Assembly (NCBI GenBank): GCA_002453475.1
Contig: DKGY01000094.1
Location: forward strand, 487 to 18,520
DNA length: 18,034 nucleotides
Origin: Clostridium sp. UBA6758
Lineage (GTDB): Bacteria > Bacillota > Clostridia > Clostridiales > Clostridiaceae
Reading direction: 5' to 3'
The position numbers were made by a program, and so were the translations under genes. The notes beneath the pieces were generated by a model. That model did no database searches. It had not been told where the DNA came from and saw nothing but the letters and a program-made list of their open reading frames with translations. How positions within the stretch are numbered: the first letter of the stretch is position 1; each line of letters starts with the position of its first letter. Of this stretch, positions 5,629-13,301 are shown piece after piece.

Positions 5629-7599
5629 ATGAATATTATATTAAAAAAACTTGCATTAAAGAACTTTAAAGGAATTAAAGATTTATCAATAGATTTTGGG
5701 AAAGTTACTTCTATAAGTGGTAAAAATGCCACTGGAAAAACAACTATAGTGGATGCCTTTACATGGCTACTATTCGGAAAGGATTCAAAGGATAGAACTA
5801 CTTTTAATATTAAAACACTTGATGAAAGTGGAGAGGAATTGCATGGTTTAGAGCATAGCATAACTGGAATTTTAGAAGTAGATGGACAGGTTGTTACACT
5901 TCAAAGACTTTATAAAGAAAAGTGGGTTAAGCAAAGAGGACAGGCACAAGCAGAACTTAAAGGTCATACAACAGAGTATTTTATAAATGAAGTTCCTAGC
6001 TCTATGAAAGAGTATCAATCTCGAGTAAATGCAATTTTTGAAGAAAGTAAATTCAAACTAGCAACTAGTCCTTTATACTTTACTAATCTTAAATGGCAAG
6101 ACCAAAGAAAGATATTGTTAGAGATTATTGGGGATATAGACGAGGAAACAGTAATTAATTATAACTCTAAATTAGAGCCATTAAGAACCCTAATAACAGA
6201 TGAGATAGACAACTTAAGTAAGGTTGTTAAAGCTAGGATAAGTAAGTTAAAGGAGCAAGTTAAATCAATACCTTTCAGAATCGACGAGTGCCATAATTCT
6301 ATAGCTGATTTAGACTTTGATGCTCTAGAGTTTAGAAAAAGAAATATTAAAGGTGGCATTAGTTCTATAGATGAAACTATAGCAGATAAGAGTAAGGCCA
6401 ATGAAAAGAAACTTGAATTTAGTAACAAAATATATGGACTTAAGCAAGAGTACCAGGAGAAATATAACCAAGCTAAAAGTAAGATTAATGAACCTAAGAT
6501 AAAACTGCAGAACCAACTTAGAGATTTAGAGTATACATTACAAGACCAAGAAAGAGAGTTTAGAAACTTAGAGAGAACTAAGGGTCAATTAGAAAAAGCT
6601 ATTTCAGATGGAGAAACTTCTATTAGCAAATATGAAAAACAGATGCAATCACTAAGGGAAACTTTCAAGCTAGAGAATAAAAAGGCATTAGAGGTCGATG
6701 AAAAACAATTCATGTGTCCAATGTGCAAAAGAGAATTTGAAGCAGAGGACATTGAAAGTAAAAAGGCTGAATTACTCTCCAATTTCGAGCATAACAAGAA
6801 AGAACAATTAAAAGGTATACAAACTAAAGGCAAGGGATTAAGTAAGCTTGTAGATGATATTAGAGCCATACAGATAAAAGATAAAGAGAAATTGGGCGAA
6901 ATAGAGTATTCTGTGCAAGATGCTATTAAAAAAGCTAATGAAATTAAAGAAGAAATTAACCAAGTATCAATACAATTAGCAAACTATACAACTCCAGAAG
7001 TGAATTTTGATGGTATGGAAGAGTTGCAAACTGAAATTCAAAAGTTAGAGGAAGAAATGTCAGCCATAGCAGTTGATAACAACTTAGAGTTAAAAGCTAG
7101 AAAAGAAAGCTTGCAAAGAGAAATGGATCAAGTCAATAAGGAATTAGCTGCTAAAGATAATAATAAAAAACTTAAGGAAAGAATCATGGAATTACAAACA
7201 GAAGAAAAATCACTAGGAGCGCAGATAGCACAATTCGAAGGTCAACAATTTTTATGTGAGGAGTTTATAAGAACTAAGGTTGAATTGCTAGAAGATAGCA
7301 TTAATAAAAAATTCAATGGAACTATAGCATTTAAATTATTTAATCAACAGATTAATGGAGGACTTAATGAGTGTTGTGAAGCTTTAATTGATGGAGTTCC
7401 TTTCAGTAATGCAAATACTGCAAGTCAAATAAATGCTGGACTTAGTATTGTAAATACATTATGTAAACACTTTGATGTACAAGCACCAATATTTATTGAT
7501 AATGCTGAGAGTGTTAATAAGATAGGTTCTACAGACAGTCAGTTAATTAAATTAATAGTTAGCTTAGATAACAGTTTAAAAGTGGAGGTTGAGGAATAA
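5629..7599 (+). CDS. Rad50/SbcC-like AAA ATPase with zinc-hook motif
   Basis: This is a 656-aa SMC/Rad50-type ATPase. The N-terminal head has Walker A GKNATGKT at 31-38. Long charged coiled coils (about 185-360 and 375-555) flank a CPMC motif at 363-366, which in Rad50/SbcC is the zinc hook that joins two arms. The C-terminal head has a signature-like stretch (NANTASQINAGL, about 594-605) and a Walker B-like IFIDNAE at 621-627. Partners of this class process DNA ends with a nuclease; here the neighbours are RecT and an MBL-fold protein, so a role in phage recombination is likely. ATG at 5629 has eight-base spacing from GGAGG; an upstream ATG at 5611 overlaps the previous gene and is less likely. 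Its stop overlaps the recT start by one base. Confidence 0.92.
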   Translation: MNIILKKLALKNFKGIKDLSIDFGKVTSISGKNATGKTTIVDAFTWLLFGKDSKDRTTFNIKTLDESGEELHGLEHSITGILEVDGQVVTLQRLYKEKWVKQRGQAQAELKGHTTEYFINEVPSSMKEYQSRVNAIFEESKFKLATSPLYFTNLKWQDQRKILLEIIGDIDEETVINYNSKLEPLRTLITDEIDNLSKVVKARISKLKEQVKSIPFRIDECHNSIADLDFDALEFRKRNIKGGISSIDETIADKSKANEKKLEFSNKIYGLKQEYQEKYNQAKSKINEPKIKLQNQLRDLEYTLQDQEREFRNLERTKGQLEKAISDGETSISKYEKQMQSLRETFKLENKKALEVDEKQFMCPMCKREFEAEDIESKKAELLSNFEHNKKEQLKGIQTKGKGLSKLVDDIRAIQIKDKEKLGEIEYSVQDAIKKANEIKEEINQVSIQLANYTTPEVNFDGMEELQTEIQKLEEEMSAIAVDNNLELKARKESLQREMDQVNKELAAKDNNKKLKERIMELQTEEKSLGAQIAQFEGQQFLCEEFIRTKVELLEDSINKKFNGTIAFKLFNQQINGGLNECCEALIDGVPFSNANTASQINAGLSIVNTLCKHFDVQAPIFIDNAESVNKIGSTDSQLIKLIVSLDNSLKVEVEE

Positions 7600-8486
7600 T
7601 GAGTGAAAATAAAGCGGTATCAGTACAAGAAAAGAATATTACAGAGAAAACTTTAGATAGAATTAAGACTTTAGAAAAGGCTGGGGATTTAACTTTCCCA
7701 AGTAATTATAACTATGGCAATGCTATTAAATCAGCTTATTTAATTCTTACAGAAACAAAAGATAAGAACAATAAACCAGTATTACAGGGTTGCAGTCAAA
7801 CAAGTATTGCAAATGCACTTTTAGATATGACTATTCAAGGATTAAGTCCAGCTAAAAAGCAATGTTATTTTGTACCTTATGGTGGGCAATTACAACTAAT
7901 GAAAAGCTATCTAGGTAATATTGCAGCTACCAAAAGACTTAAAGGTGTAAAGAATGTTTATGCAAACTGTATTTATGAAAAAGATGAATTTGCATATGAG
8001 ATAGATCTAGAAACAGGCCTTAAGAAGATAACTAAACATGAGCAAAGTTTTGAAAATATTGATTTAGCTAAAATTAAGGGTGCTTATGCAGTTGTTGTTA
8101 TGGAAGATGGAAACAACTATGTTGAAGTCATGAATATTAATCAAATTAAAAATGCATGGAATCAAGGTATAGCTTATAAGAGTGGAAAATCAACCGCTCA
8201 TAATAACTTCACTGATGAAATGGCTAAGAAAACTGTAATTAATAGGGCTTGTAAGAATTTTGTTAATACCTCAGATGATGCTGACATTTTAATAGAATCA
8301 ATCAATAGAACTAATGAATATAGAGAAGAGGACATTATAGAAAATGTACAAGCTGAGGTTAAGGAAGAAATCAAAGAAAATGCCAATAAGGAAACTTTAG
8401 ATATCCCATTTTCAGAACCACCGAAAGAAGAATCAATTGAAGCTGAAATTGTAAGTGAAGAAGAACTTAGTGAAGCAGGATTTTAG
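7599..8486 (+). CDS. recT: RecT-family single-strand annealing recombinase
   Basis: This 295-aa protein matches RecT: GCSQTSIANALLDMTIQGLS, then PAKKQCYFVPYGGQLQLM and SYLGNIAATKRLKGV near residues 65-115, and the later ADILIE region. RecT proteins coat single-stranded DNA and anneal complementary strands during phage recombination and replication. The C-terminal tail (about 245-295) is acidic and probably disordered. It starts in an ATGA-type overlap with the ATPase stop, indicating translational coupling. The usual RecE or YqaJ exonuclease partner is not seen next to it; the ATPase and the downstream MBL protein fill those positions. Confidence 0.95.
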   Translation: MSENKAVSVQEKNITEKTLDRIKTLEKAGDLTFPSNYNYGNAIKSAYLILTETKDKNNKPVLQGCSQTSIANALLDMTIQGLSPAKKQCYFVPYGGQLQLMKSYLGNIAATKRLKGVKNVYANCIYEKDEFAYEIDLETGLKKITKHEQSFENIDLAKIKGAYAVVVMEDGNNYVEVMNINQIKNAWNQGIAYKSGKSTAHNNFTDEMAKKTVINRACKNFVNTSDDADILIESINRTNEYREEDIIENVQAEVKEEIKENANKETLDIPFSEPPKEESIEAEIVSEEELSEAGF

Positions 8487-8488
8487 AA

Positions 8489-9199
8489 ATGATTAAGGTT
8501 ATTGCAACAGGAAGTAAAGGTAATGCCTATGTTCTACAGGCTGGGGGAGAAATCCTCCTCCTAGAACTAGGAATAAAGTTTAATGATATAAAAAAGGCTT
8601 TGAATTTCAACTTGAGTAATGTGGTGGGAGCCTTGCTAACTCATGAACACAAAGACCACAGTAAAGCTTTTAGAGATGTATTGAAATCTGGAATAGATAT
8701 TTATACAAGCATTGGCACATCAAGGGGCATAGCTGAAAAATCATACATTGAAACTTATCATAGGCTTCATTTTGTAAAGTCAATGGAGAAGTTTAAGGTT
8801 GGAGGATTCACAATACTTCCTTTTACAACAGAGCATGACACATTAGAACCGTTAGGTTTTTTAATACATCATCCAGCTATAGGAAAGGTACTTTTTGCAA
8901 CAGATACTTATTATCTTAAATATGTATTTAATAATGTGGATCACATCCTTATTGAATGTAATTATTCTGAAAATGTTCTAACCGAGTTACCACCATACAA
9001 GACTAGAATTCTTAAGAGTCATATGAGCCTAGAAACACTAAAAGATACTCTTAAGACGTGGGATTTAAAAGGAACTAAGGACATAACCTTAATTCACATA
9101 TCAGAAGGTAATGGGGATCCGGAGTTCTTTAGAGAAGAAATAGAGAAATCTACAGGGATAAAAACAATGGTAGCAGTACCAGGACTAGAAATTGATTAA
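8489..9199 (+). CDS. MBL-fold metallohydrolase
   Basis: This 236-aa protein has the metallo-beta-lactamase fold hallmarks: TGSKGNAYVL near the N-terminus, the metal motif THEHKDH (H52, H54, D56, H57), a later EHD at about 115-117, FATDTYYL, and a C-terminal HISEGNGD. Members act as hydrolases, and several close groups are nucleases (YycJ/WalJ- and beta-CASP-like). It starts two bases after the recT stop behind a weak ribosome site, so translation is probably coupled. In many Firmicute phages this type of gene sits beside RecT, which suggests a DNA- or RNA-processing role; the substrate is not visible from sequence. Confidence 0.9.
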   Translation: MIKVIATGSKGNAYVLQAGGEILLLELGIKFNDIKKALNFNLSNVVGALLTHEHKDHSKAFRDVLKSGIDIYTSIGTSRGIAEKSYIETYHRLHFVKSMEKFKVGGFTILPFTTEHDTLEPLGFLIHHPAIGKVLFATDTYYLKYVFNNVDHILIECNYSENVLTELPPYKTRILKSHMSLETLKDTLKTWDLKGTKDITLIHISEGNGDPEFFREEIEKSTGIKTMVAVPGLEID

Positions 9200-9214
9200 A
9201 GAAGGTGATAACAA

Positions 9215-10087
9215 ATGAGTGACAATAAAAAATATTATTATCTAAAAATCAAAGAAGATTTCTATGAAAGTGATGATATGAAGTTGTTGCAATCTATGGA
9301 TAATGGCTATCTATACAGTGATATTCTAATGAAACTCTATTTAAAATCTCTTAAGACTGATGGAAAGTTAATGTTCAAAGAACATATTCCATATAATTCA
9401 AAAATGATCGCTACAATTACAAATCACAATGTAGCAATAGTAGAAAAGGCATTAACTACTTTTAATGAACTTGGATTAATCGAATTATTAGATAATGGAG
9501 CAATATTTATGCTTGATATTCAAAACTTTATAGGTAGAAGCAGTACAGAAGCAGACCGCAAAAAGTCTTATAGACAAAGGATTAACCAAGAAAAACTACA
9601 GTTGTTACCAGAAGGCGAGGACATTTGTCCAGACATTTGTCCCCAAAGAGAGGACAAAATTCCACCAGAGATAGAGTTAGAGATAGAGTTAGAGAAAGAA
9701 CTAGATATAGAGTTAGATAATAGTATATCTAAAGATATACTTGTACCAAAAGATTTGGTACCCATCCAAGAAACATGGAACTCTTTAGGCTTATCTCAAA
9801 TTAAATCAATACAAGGTAATAGGCTTAAGTTATTAAGAACTAGATTGAAAGAATATGGAATGGAGACAATTTTACAGGCTATAGAAAATATTAAGAAGAG
9901 TAGTTTCCTAAAAGGTCAAAATAAAACTAGTTGGGTAATAGCCTTTGACTGGTTCATAAAGCCTAATAACTTTCCTAAGGTTTTGGAAGGTAACTATGAT
10001 GATAAAAACAATAAAGGATCTTCCGGGCCAAGTAGTAGTATAGATAACTTAAAGTCTTTATGGGAGGAGGAAAATAACATTGACTAG
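9215..10087 (+). CDS. Replisome organiser / replication initiation protein
   Basis: This is a 290-aa protein with an N-terminal phage replisome-organiser domain (about 1-120: YYYLKIKEDFYESDDMKLLQ, GYLYSDILMKLYLKSLK, ATITNHNVAIVEKAL). The middle (about 135-175) is acidic low-complexity (repeated IELE). A C-terminal region (about 180-260: WNSLGLSQIKSI, SSFLKGQNKTSWVIAFDWFI) resembles the DnaD-like or organiser C-terminal domain. Such proteins bind the phage origin and recruit the helicase loader, which is the next gene. The DNA coding for the acidic middle carries direct and inverted repeats and may itself be the origin. It overlaps the next gene by eight bases. Confidence 0.9.
   Translation: MSDNKKYYYLKIKEDFYESDDMKLLQSMDNGYLYSDILMKLYLKSLKTDGKLMFKEHIPYNSKMIATITNHNVAIVEKALTTFNELGLIELLDNGAIFMLDIQNFIGRSSTEADRKKSYRQRINQEKLQLLPEGEDICPDICPQREDKIPPEIELEIELEKELDIELDNSISKDILVPKDLVPIQETWNSLGLSQIKSIQGNRLKLLRTRLKEYGMETILQAIENIKKSSFLKGQNKTSWVIAFDWFIKPNNFPKVLEGNYDDKNNKGSSGPSSSIDNLKSLWEEENNID
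9619..9761. other. Candidate phage replication origin (repeat cluster)
   Basis: Inside the replisome organiser gene lie, in order: two near-identical 12-mers, GGACATTTGTCC and AGACATTTGTCC (9619-9642), with an inverted GGACAAA at 9652-9658; four tandem 12-mers related to AGAGATAGAGTT (9667-9714, the first two identical); a 9-bp dyad AGTATATCT/AGATATACT (9722-9741); and an 8-bp dyad GTACCAAA/TTTGGTAC (9743-9761). Initiator genes of several phages contain their own origin, so this is a reasonable candidate, though the acidic peptide repeat alone could create some of the direct repeats. Confidence 0.5.
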
Positions 10088-10634
10088 GAACGAAACGATT
10101 CAGCTATTAACTCTACTAGCAAGTAACTATAAAAGCATAGATGATAAGTTGAAAGATAGAGATAAAGCTAAGATGTTGCTTGAAACTTGGTTTGAATGCC
10201 TAGCAGATATAGACTTCAATTTATGCATGATAGCAGCTAAGAAAGCAATAATGAGTTCGAGCTATCCACCGACGATACACGATATTAGACAAGCAGCAAC
10301 GGAGATAGTAACACCAGCCGAAGAAAATAGAACTGCAATAGAGTATTGGGATGAAGCCTTGAAAATGATTAGGAAAGGCAGTTACATGACAGAAACAGAG
10401 TTCGAAAAACATTCTCCAGTGGTTAAGAAGTTCTTTGGATGCGTGGCCCAGCTTAGAGAGTTAGCGGCAACGGACATGGATACTATAGCAACAGTAACTA
10501 AGGGACAGTTCTTAAAGCAAATTGAAGTATTACAGACGAGGAAGAAAGAACAGGACTTACTACCTAGCAGTATGAGAGAGTTAATTGCACAAATAGGATC
10601 TAAGAATAATGTTAAGCAAATAGAGGGGGAATAG
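10080..10634 (+). CDS. Helicase loader, G39P-like
   Basis: This 184-aa protein resembles the SPP1 G39P family of loader/inhibitors of the replicative helicase: MTRNETIQLLTLLASNYKSI at the start, then LETWFECLADIDFNLCM and SSYPPTIHDIRQAA near residues 33-72. The C-terminal half is charged and probably flexible, as is usual for this family, and helicase contacts lie there in G39P. It starts with TTG, nine bases after GGAGGAGG and overlapping the organiser gene; no ATG lies nearby in frame. Position directly after the organiser supports the role. No replicative helicase gene is present in the window, so the host helicase may be recruited. Confidence 0.85.
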   Translation: MTRNETIQLLTLLASNYKSIDDKLKDRDKAKMLLETWFECLADIDFNLCMIAAKKAIMSSSYPPTIHDIRQAATEIVTPAEENRTAIEYWDEALKMIRKGSYMTETEFEKHSPVVKKFFGCVAQLRELAATDMDTIATVTKGQFLKQIEVLQTRKKEQDLLPSSMRELIAQIGSKNNVKQIEGE

Positions 10635-10637
10635 GAA

Positions 10638-11468
10638 ATGTCAGAAGTAGCAATGTTTCATAGAAATTGCAATAAGGTAAAAACCCAACTATACAATGAT
10701 AATTTTCAAAATTATAAGAGGTATGGCATACCAAAGGCACAATTAGTAATAGCTGATATACCTTACAACATTGGAGAAAACTTCTATGGTTCAAACCCAA
10801 TGTGGTACAAGGGTGGAGATAACAAAAACGGAGAAAGTAAACTGGCTAAAAAGGCAGCTTTCAATAGTGATTATAATTTCAACATAGCAGAGTATTTTCA
10901 CTTTTGTGCTAAGTTACTAAAACCAGAACCTAAAGAAAAAGGTAAGGCACCAGCCATGATCATATTTTGTAGTTTTCAACAAATGCCCATGGTAATTGAA
11001 TATGGTAAAAAACATGGATTTAAAAATAGTTACCCGTTATTCTTTGTGAAAAACTATAGTTCACAAGTTCTAAAGGCAAATATGAAAATAGTTGGAGCTA
11101 CAGAACATGCAGTAGTTTTATATAGGGACAAGCTACCAAAGTTTAATAATGGCAGAACTGAAACACAGAAGGGGAAAATGGTTTTTAATTGGTTCGAGTG
11201 GAAAAGGGATAATTCAAAAGAATATCCTAAAATTCATCCAACACAAAAGCCTATAGGATTACTTAAACAACTTATTAAGATATTTACAGATGAAGGAGAT
11301 ACAGTAATTGATCCATGTGCTGGAAGTGGTAGCACACTAAGGGCGTGTATGGAACTAAACAGAAATAGTTATGGATTTGAAATATCAAAAGACTTTTATC
11401 GCAAGGCACAGGAGTTAATGCTTAATAATGTTAATGTTCAACAAACTTTGATAAGAGGAGTGAATTAG
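10638..11468 (+). CDS. Beta-class DNA methyltransferase (N6-A or N4-C)
   Basis: This 276-aa protein has the catalytic motif DIPY (40-43, a DPPY variant) near the N-terminus and the AdoMet-binding motif DPCAGSG at 225-231, preceded by HPTQKP at 200-205. That order defines the beta class of amino-methyltransferases, which modify adenine N6 or cytosine N4. The region between (about 50-195) would carry target recognition. No restriction endonuclease gene is adjacent, so it is an orphan enzyme, most simply used to protect phage DNA. Start ATG lies shortly after GGGGGAATAGGA. The sequence does not show which base or site is methylated. Confidence 0.9.
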   Translation: MSEVAMFHRNCNKVKTQLYNDNFQNYKRYGIPKAQLVIADIPYNIGENFYGSNPMWYKGGDNKNGESKLAKKAAFNSDYNFNIAEYFHFCAKLLKPEPKEKGKAPAMIIFCSFQQMPMVIEYGKKHGFKNSYPLFFVKNYSSQVLKANMKIVGATEHAVVLYRDKLPKFNNGRTETQKGKMVFNWFEWKRDNSKEYPKIHPTQKPIGLLKQLIKIFTDEGDTVIDPCAGSGSTLRACMELNRNSYGFEISKDFYRKAQELMLNNVNVQQTLIRGVN

Positions 11469-11470
11469 CC

Positions 11471-11623
11471 ATGAAGCATCCTAAAAAGCTACAAAGAAAG
11501 CATAAGGAGTTTTTAGCAGATAAGGGATATAACCCACAAGACTTCTTATTCGAGCGAGAAACGGACTTTGAATATATATTCTACAATGTGCATACGAAAA
11601 TGTTGTTTCCGATAGCAAAATAG
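11471..11623 (+). CDS. DUF6906-like small phage protein, 50 aa
   Basis: This is a 50-aa protein. Its pattern MKHPKKLQRKHKEFLADKG, then NPQDFLFERET and a C-terminal strand ending in MLFPIAK, matches the small phage family I know as DUF6906 ('K..T..QK.FL...G.NP.N.L'). Function is unknown. It lies two bases after the methyltransferase stop, with GAGGAG about ten bases ahead of its ATG, and is followed at once by the ribosome site of the next gene. Confidence 0.75.
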   Translation: MKHPKKLQRKHKEFLADKGYNPQDFLFERETDFEYIFYNVHTKMLFPIAK

Positions 11624-11636
11624 GGAGGTAAAAACC

Positions 11637-11837
11637 ATGAAATCCAATGGAATAAAAGTCGGCAATGAATATATATTCTCTAAGAACGAAGATTTGAAGA
11701 GGATTGAGAGAAGAAAAGGCAGAGTTTTAGCAGAGATAGGCAGTTATTTCTTAGTTCAGCATAGGAATTATAAGACATGCTACAACAAATGTGATATTAA
11801 CTGTGGATATATTGCAGCAAAAGAGTTAAGGGGGTAG
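11637..11837 (+). CDS. Hypothetical protein, 66 aa
   Basis: This is a 66-aa basic protein beginning MKSNGIKVGNEYIF, with a predicted small beta-barrel pattern (RKGRVLAEIGSYFLVQH) and three cysteines near the end (CYNKCDINCGY). GGGAGGT lies before the ATG. Similar short 'Y-transport-like' barrels of unknown role are common in phage early regions; I make no functional call. Confidence 0.7.
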   Translation: MKSNGIKVGNEYIFSKNEDLKRIERRKGRVLAEIGSYFLVQHRNYKTCYNKCDINCGYIAAKELRG

Positions 11838-11841
11838 AGAA

Positions 11842-12228
11842 ATGGTTCTTCGTTTGATTGTCAATTTTTTTAAAGAGAGAGAATATACAACTAAACATGA
11901 TTTAGAGATTGTTAAGTATGACATTATAAATAAGTTTGAAGAAAGATACATTGACAAAGAAAGAGAAAGAGGTATAGGCAAAGGGAGTAGGGCATTTAGT
12001 GATTGTAATGTTGACTATTATAGGCTCAATTATGATTTAGAACATGTAAAGCGAGGTTCAATTTTTTATCATGATAAAAAAGATAGTATAAGAGGCTCAC
12101 TTATGGAAGGATGCTTAAAATTATGTTGGACGCCAGATGGTAATTGCTATGGTGGATTATGTGCAGATACAGTAGTATTTCATGTAAATTTTAGAGAAAG
12201 CAATATGTTCAGCAAAGTAAGTAAATAA
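11842..12228 (+). CDS. Hypothetical protein, 128 aa
   Basis: This is a 128-aa protein with no family I recognise. The N-terminal third is helical and charged (FFKEREYTTKHDLEIVKYDI). The C-terminal third contains a cysteine cluster (CLKLCWTPDGNCYGGLC) that could bind metal. AAGGGGGT lies ahead of the ATG, and the gene starts four bases after the previous stop. It is followed by an AGGAGG belonging to the next gene. Confidence 0.7.
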   Translation: MVLRLIVNFFKEREYTTKHDLEIVKYDIINKFEERYIDKERERGIGKGSRAFSDCNVDYYRLNYDLEHVKRGSIFYHDKKDSIRGSLMEGCLKLCWTPDGNCYGGLCADTVVFHVNFRESNMFSKVSK

Positions 12229-12240
12229 GGAGGTAGGAAG

Positions 12241-12579
12241 ATGGATAAGTTATTTATATTAACTATATTCGGTGTACAAGCTGTTTTGGTCTTAATGAGT
12301 ATAAATACTCTAAAAGGTAAATTAAATGGATTAGAAGGGCAGATTAGAGCGAATAGAGTGCATATAGATGGACAAGCAGAGAAGATAATCTCAAATATAG
12401 AAGAAAGAGGACAGTTTGAAGAGAAAGCACTAGGAACTTTAGCACAAAATATTGCATTATGTAGCTATGAGGTTAAAGAAGTTAAGGACAAGATAGAAAC
12501 TAGCACTACAGAGATAAAAGAAGACATTAAGAAAAGTACACATATCATAGTTACAACACCAGTAAAAGCGAGAATATAG
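12241..12579 (+). CDS. Membrane-anchored coiled-coil protein, 112 aa
   Basis: Residues 3-22 (LFILTIFGVQAVLVLMSIN) form a single N-terminal membrane segment or uncleaved signal anchor. The remainder is a long charged helix with heptad-like spacing (LNGLEGQIRANRVHIDGQ, and later EVKEVKDKIETSTTEIKEDI). Lack of a cleavage motif and the basic residue after the segment suggest a bitopic anchor. Function is unknown; in an early region it might tether a phage or host factor to the membrane. AGGAGG lies before the ATG. Confidence 0.75.
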   Translation: MDKLFILTIFGVQAVLVLMSINTLKGKLNGLEGQIRANRVHIDGQAEKIISNIEERGQFEEKALGTLAQNIALCSYEVKEVKDKIETSTTEIKEDIKKSTHIIVTTPVKARI

Positions 12580-12591
12580 GAGGTTGTAGTC

Positions 12592-13287
12592 ATGAATTGG
12601 GAAACTCTAAAGAAGGAGTATGTCGGCATTGATAGAGCAGTATTTATAATGCAAGAGTACATGAAATTAGGTAGTTATAAAGCAGTAGCAGATAAACATA
12701 AAACTGATAGGTTCGTAGTTGCTTCAAGTGTAAGTAAATACAAGAAAGAGTTAGAAAAGCAGTACCCTAAATTATATAAAGAGTTTAGGGAATTGACTAA
12801 GAATAATTATGGAAAAGAAAGAGGAAGAAGAGTTGCGATAGACCATGGGGATTGGAAGGAAGTTAAAAAGAAACACAAAGGAATTGATTTAGCTAGATTT
12901 GTAATGCAAGAAGCATGTGAACTTGGTGGTTTAAAGAGTCTAGAAATAAAATACAATGTTTTAACTAACAGTTTTTCAAAGATAATTCATAAATATAGAG
13001 AAGAGATGGAATATAAATATCCTTCTGAAGTAGAAAGGTATGTAAAAACTGCTGGTAAGCGAGGCCCTAGAAAAGGCTCTGAAAATAAAGATAAAACTAA
13101 AAAGGAATTTAAACCGGAGTATTTAGAAATATTAGAATCTGAAATACTAGATAGTAAATTTTTAAATTATATAACTAAATTTAATACAGGTGAATTAAGC
13201 GGCATACAACTTATCACAATGGCTAAAGAGAAGGGAATTAAGGTTTATGAATTAACCAATGATGGCAAGAGAAAGTTTATAGTTTAG
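12592..13287 (+). CDS. Protein with gapless internal duplication, HTH-like units
   Basis: This is a 231-aa basic protein. Residues 3-65 and 88-150 align without gaps at an offset of 85: W3/W88, GID 12-14/97-99, F18/F103, MQE 20-22/105-107, K49-Y50/K134-Y135, Y58-P59/Y143-P144. Each unit looks like a helical DNA-binding repeat (VFIMQEYMKLGSYKAVADKH versus RFVMQEACELGGLKSLEIKY). A basic linker (GKRGPRKGSENK, about 155-166) and a different C-terminal domain (about 172-231) follow. This suggests a two-site DNA-binding regulator, but I cannot name the family. Start ATG follows AGGAGGTTG. Confidence 0.8.
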   Translation: MNWETLKKEYVGIDRAVFIMQEYMKLGSYKAVADKHKTDRFVVASSVSKYKKELEKQYPKLYKEFRELTKNNYGKERGRRVAIDHGDWKEVKKKHKGIDLARFVMQEACELGGLKSLEIKYNVLTNSFSKIIHKYREEMEYKYPSEVERYVKTAGKRGPRKGSENKDKTKKEFKPEYLEILESEILDSKFLNYITKFNTGELSGIQLITMAKEKGIKVYELTNDGKRKFIV

Positions 13288-13301
13288 GGGGAAAAAGAAA
13301 G

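Noticed and set aside
9667..9714. Tandem 12-mers considered as a CRISPR array
   Set aside because: Units are directly adjacent with no spacers, are in frame within a coding region and encode an acidic peptide repeat.
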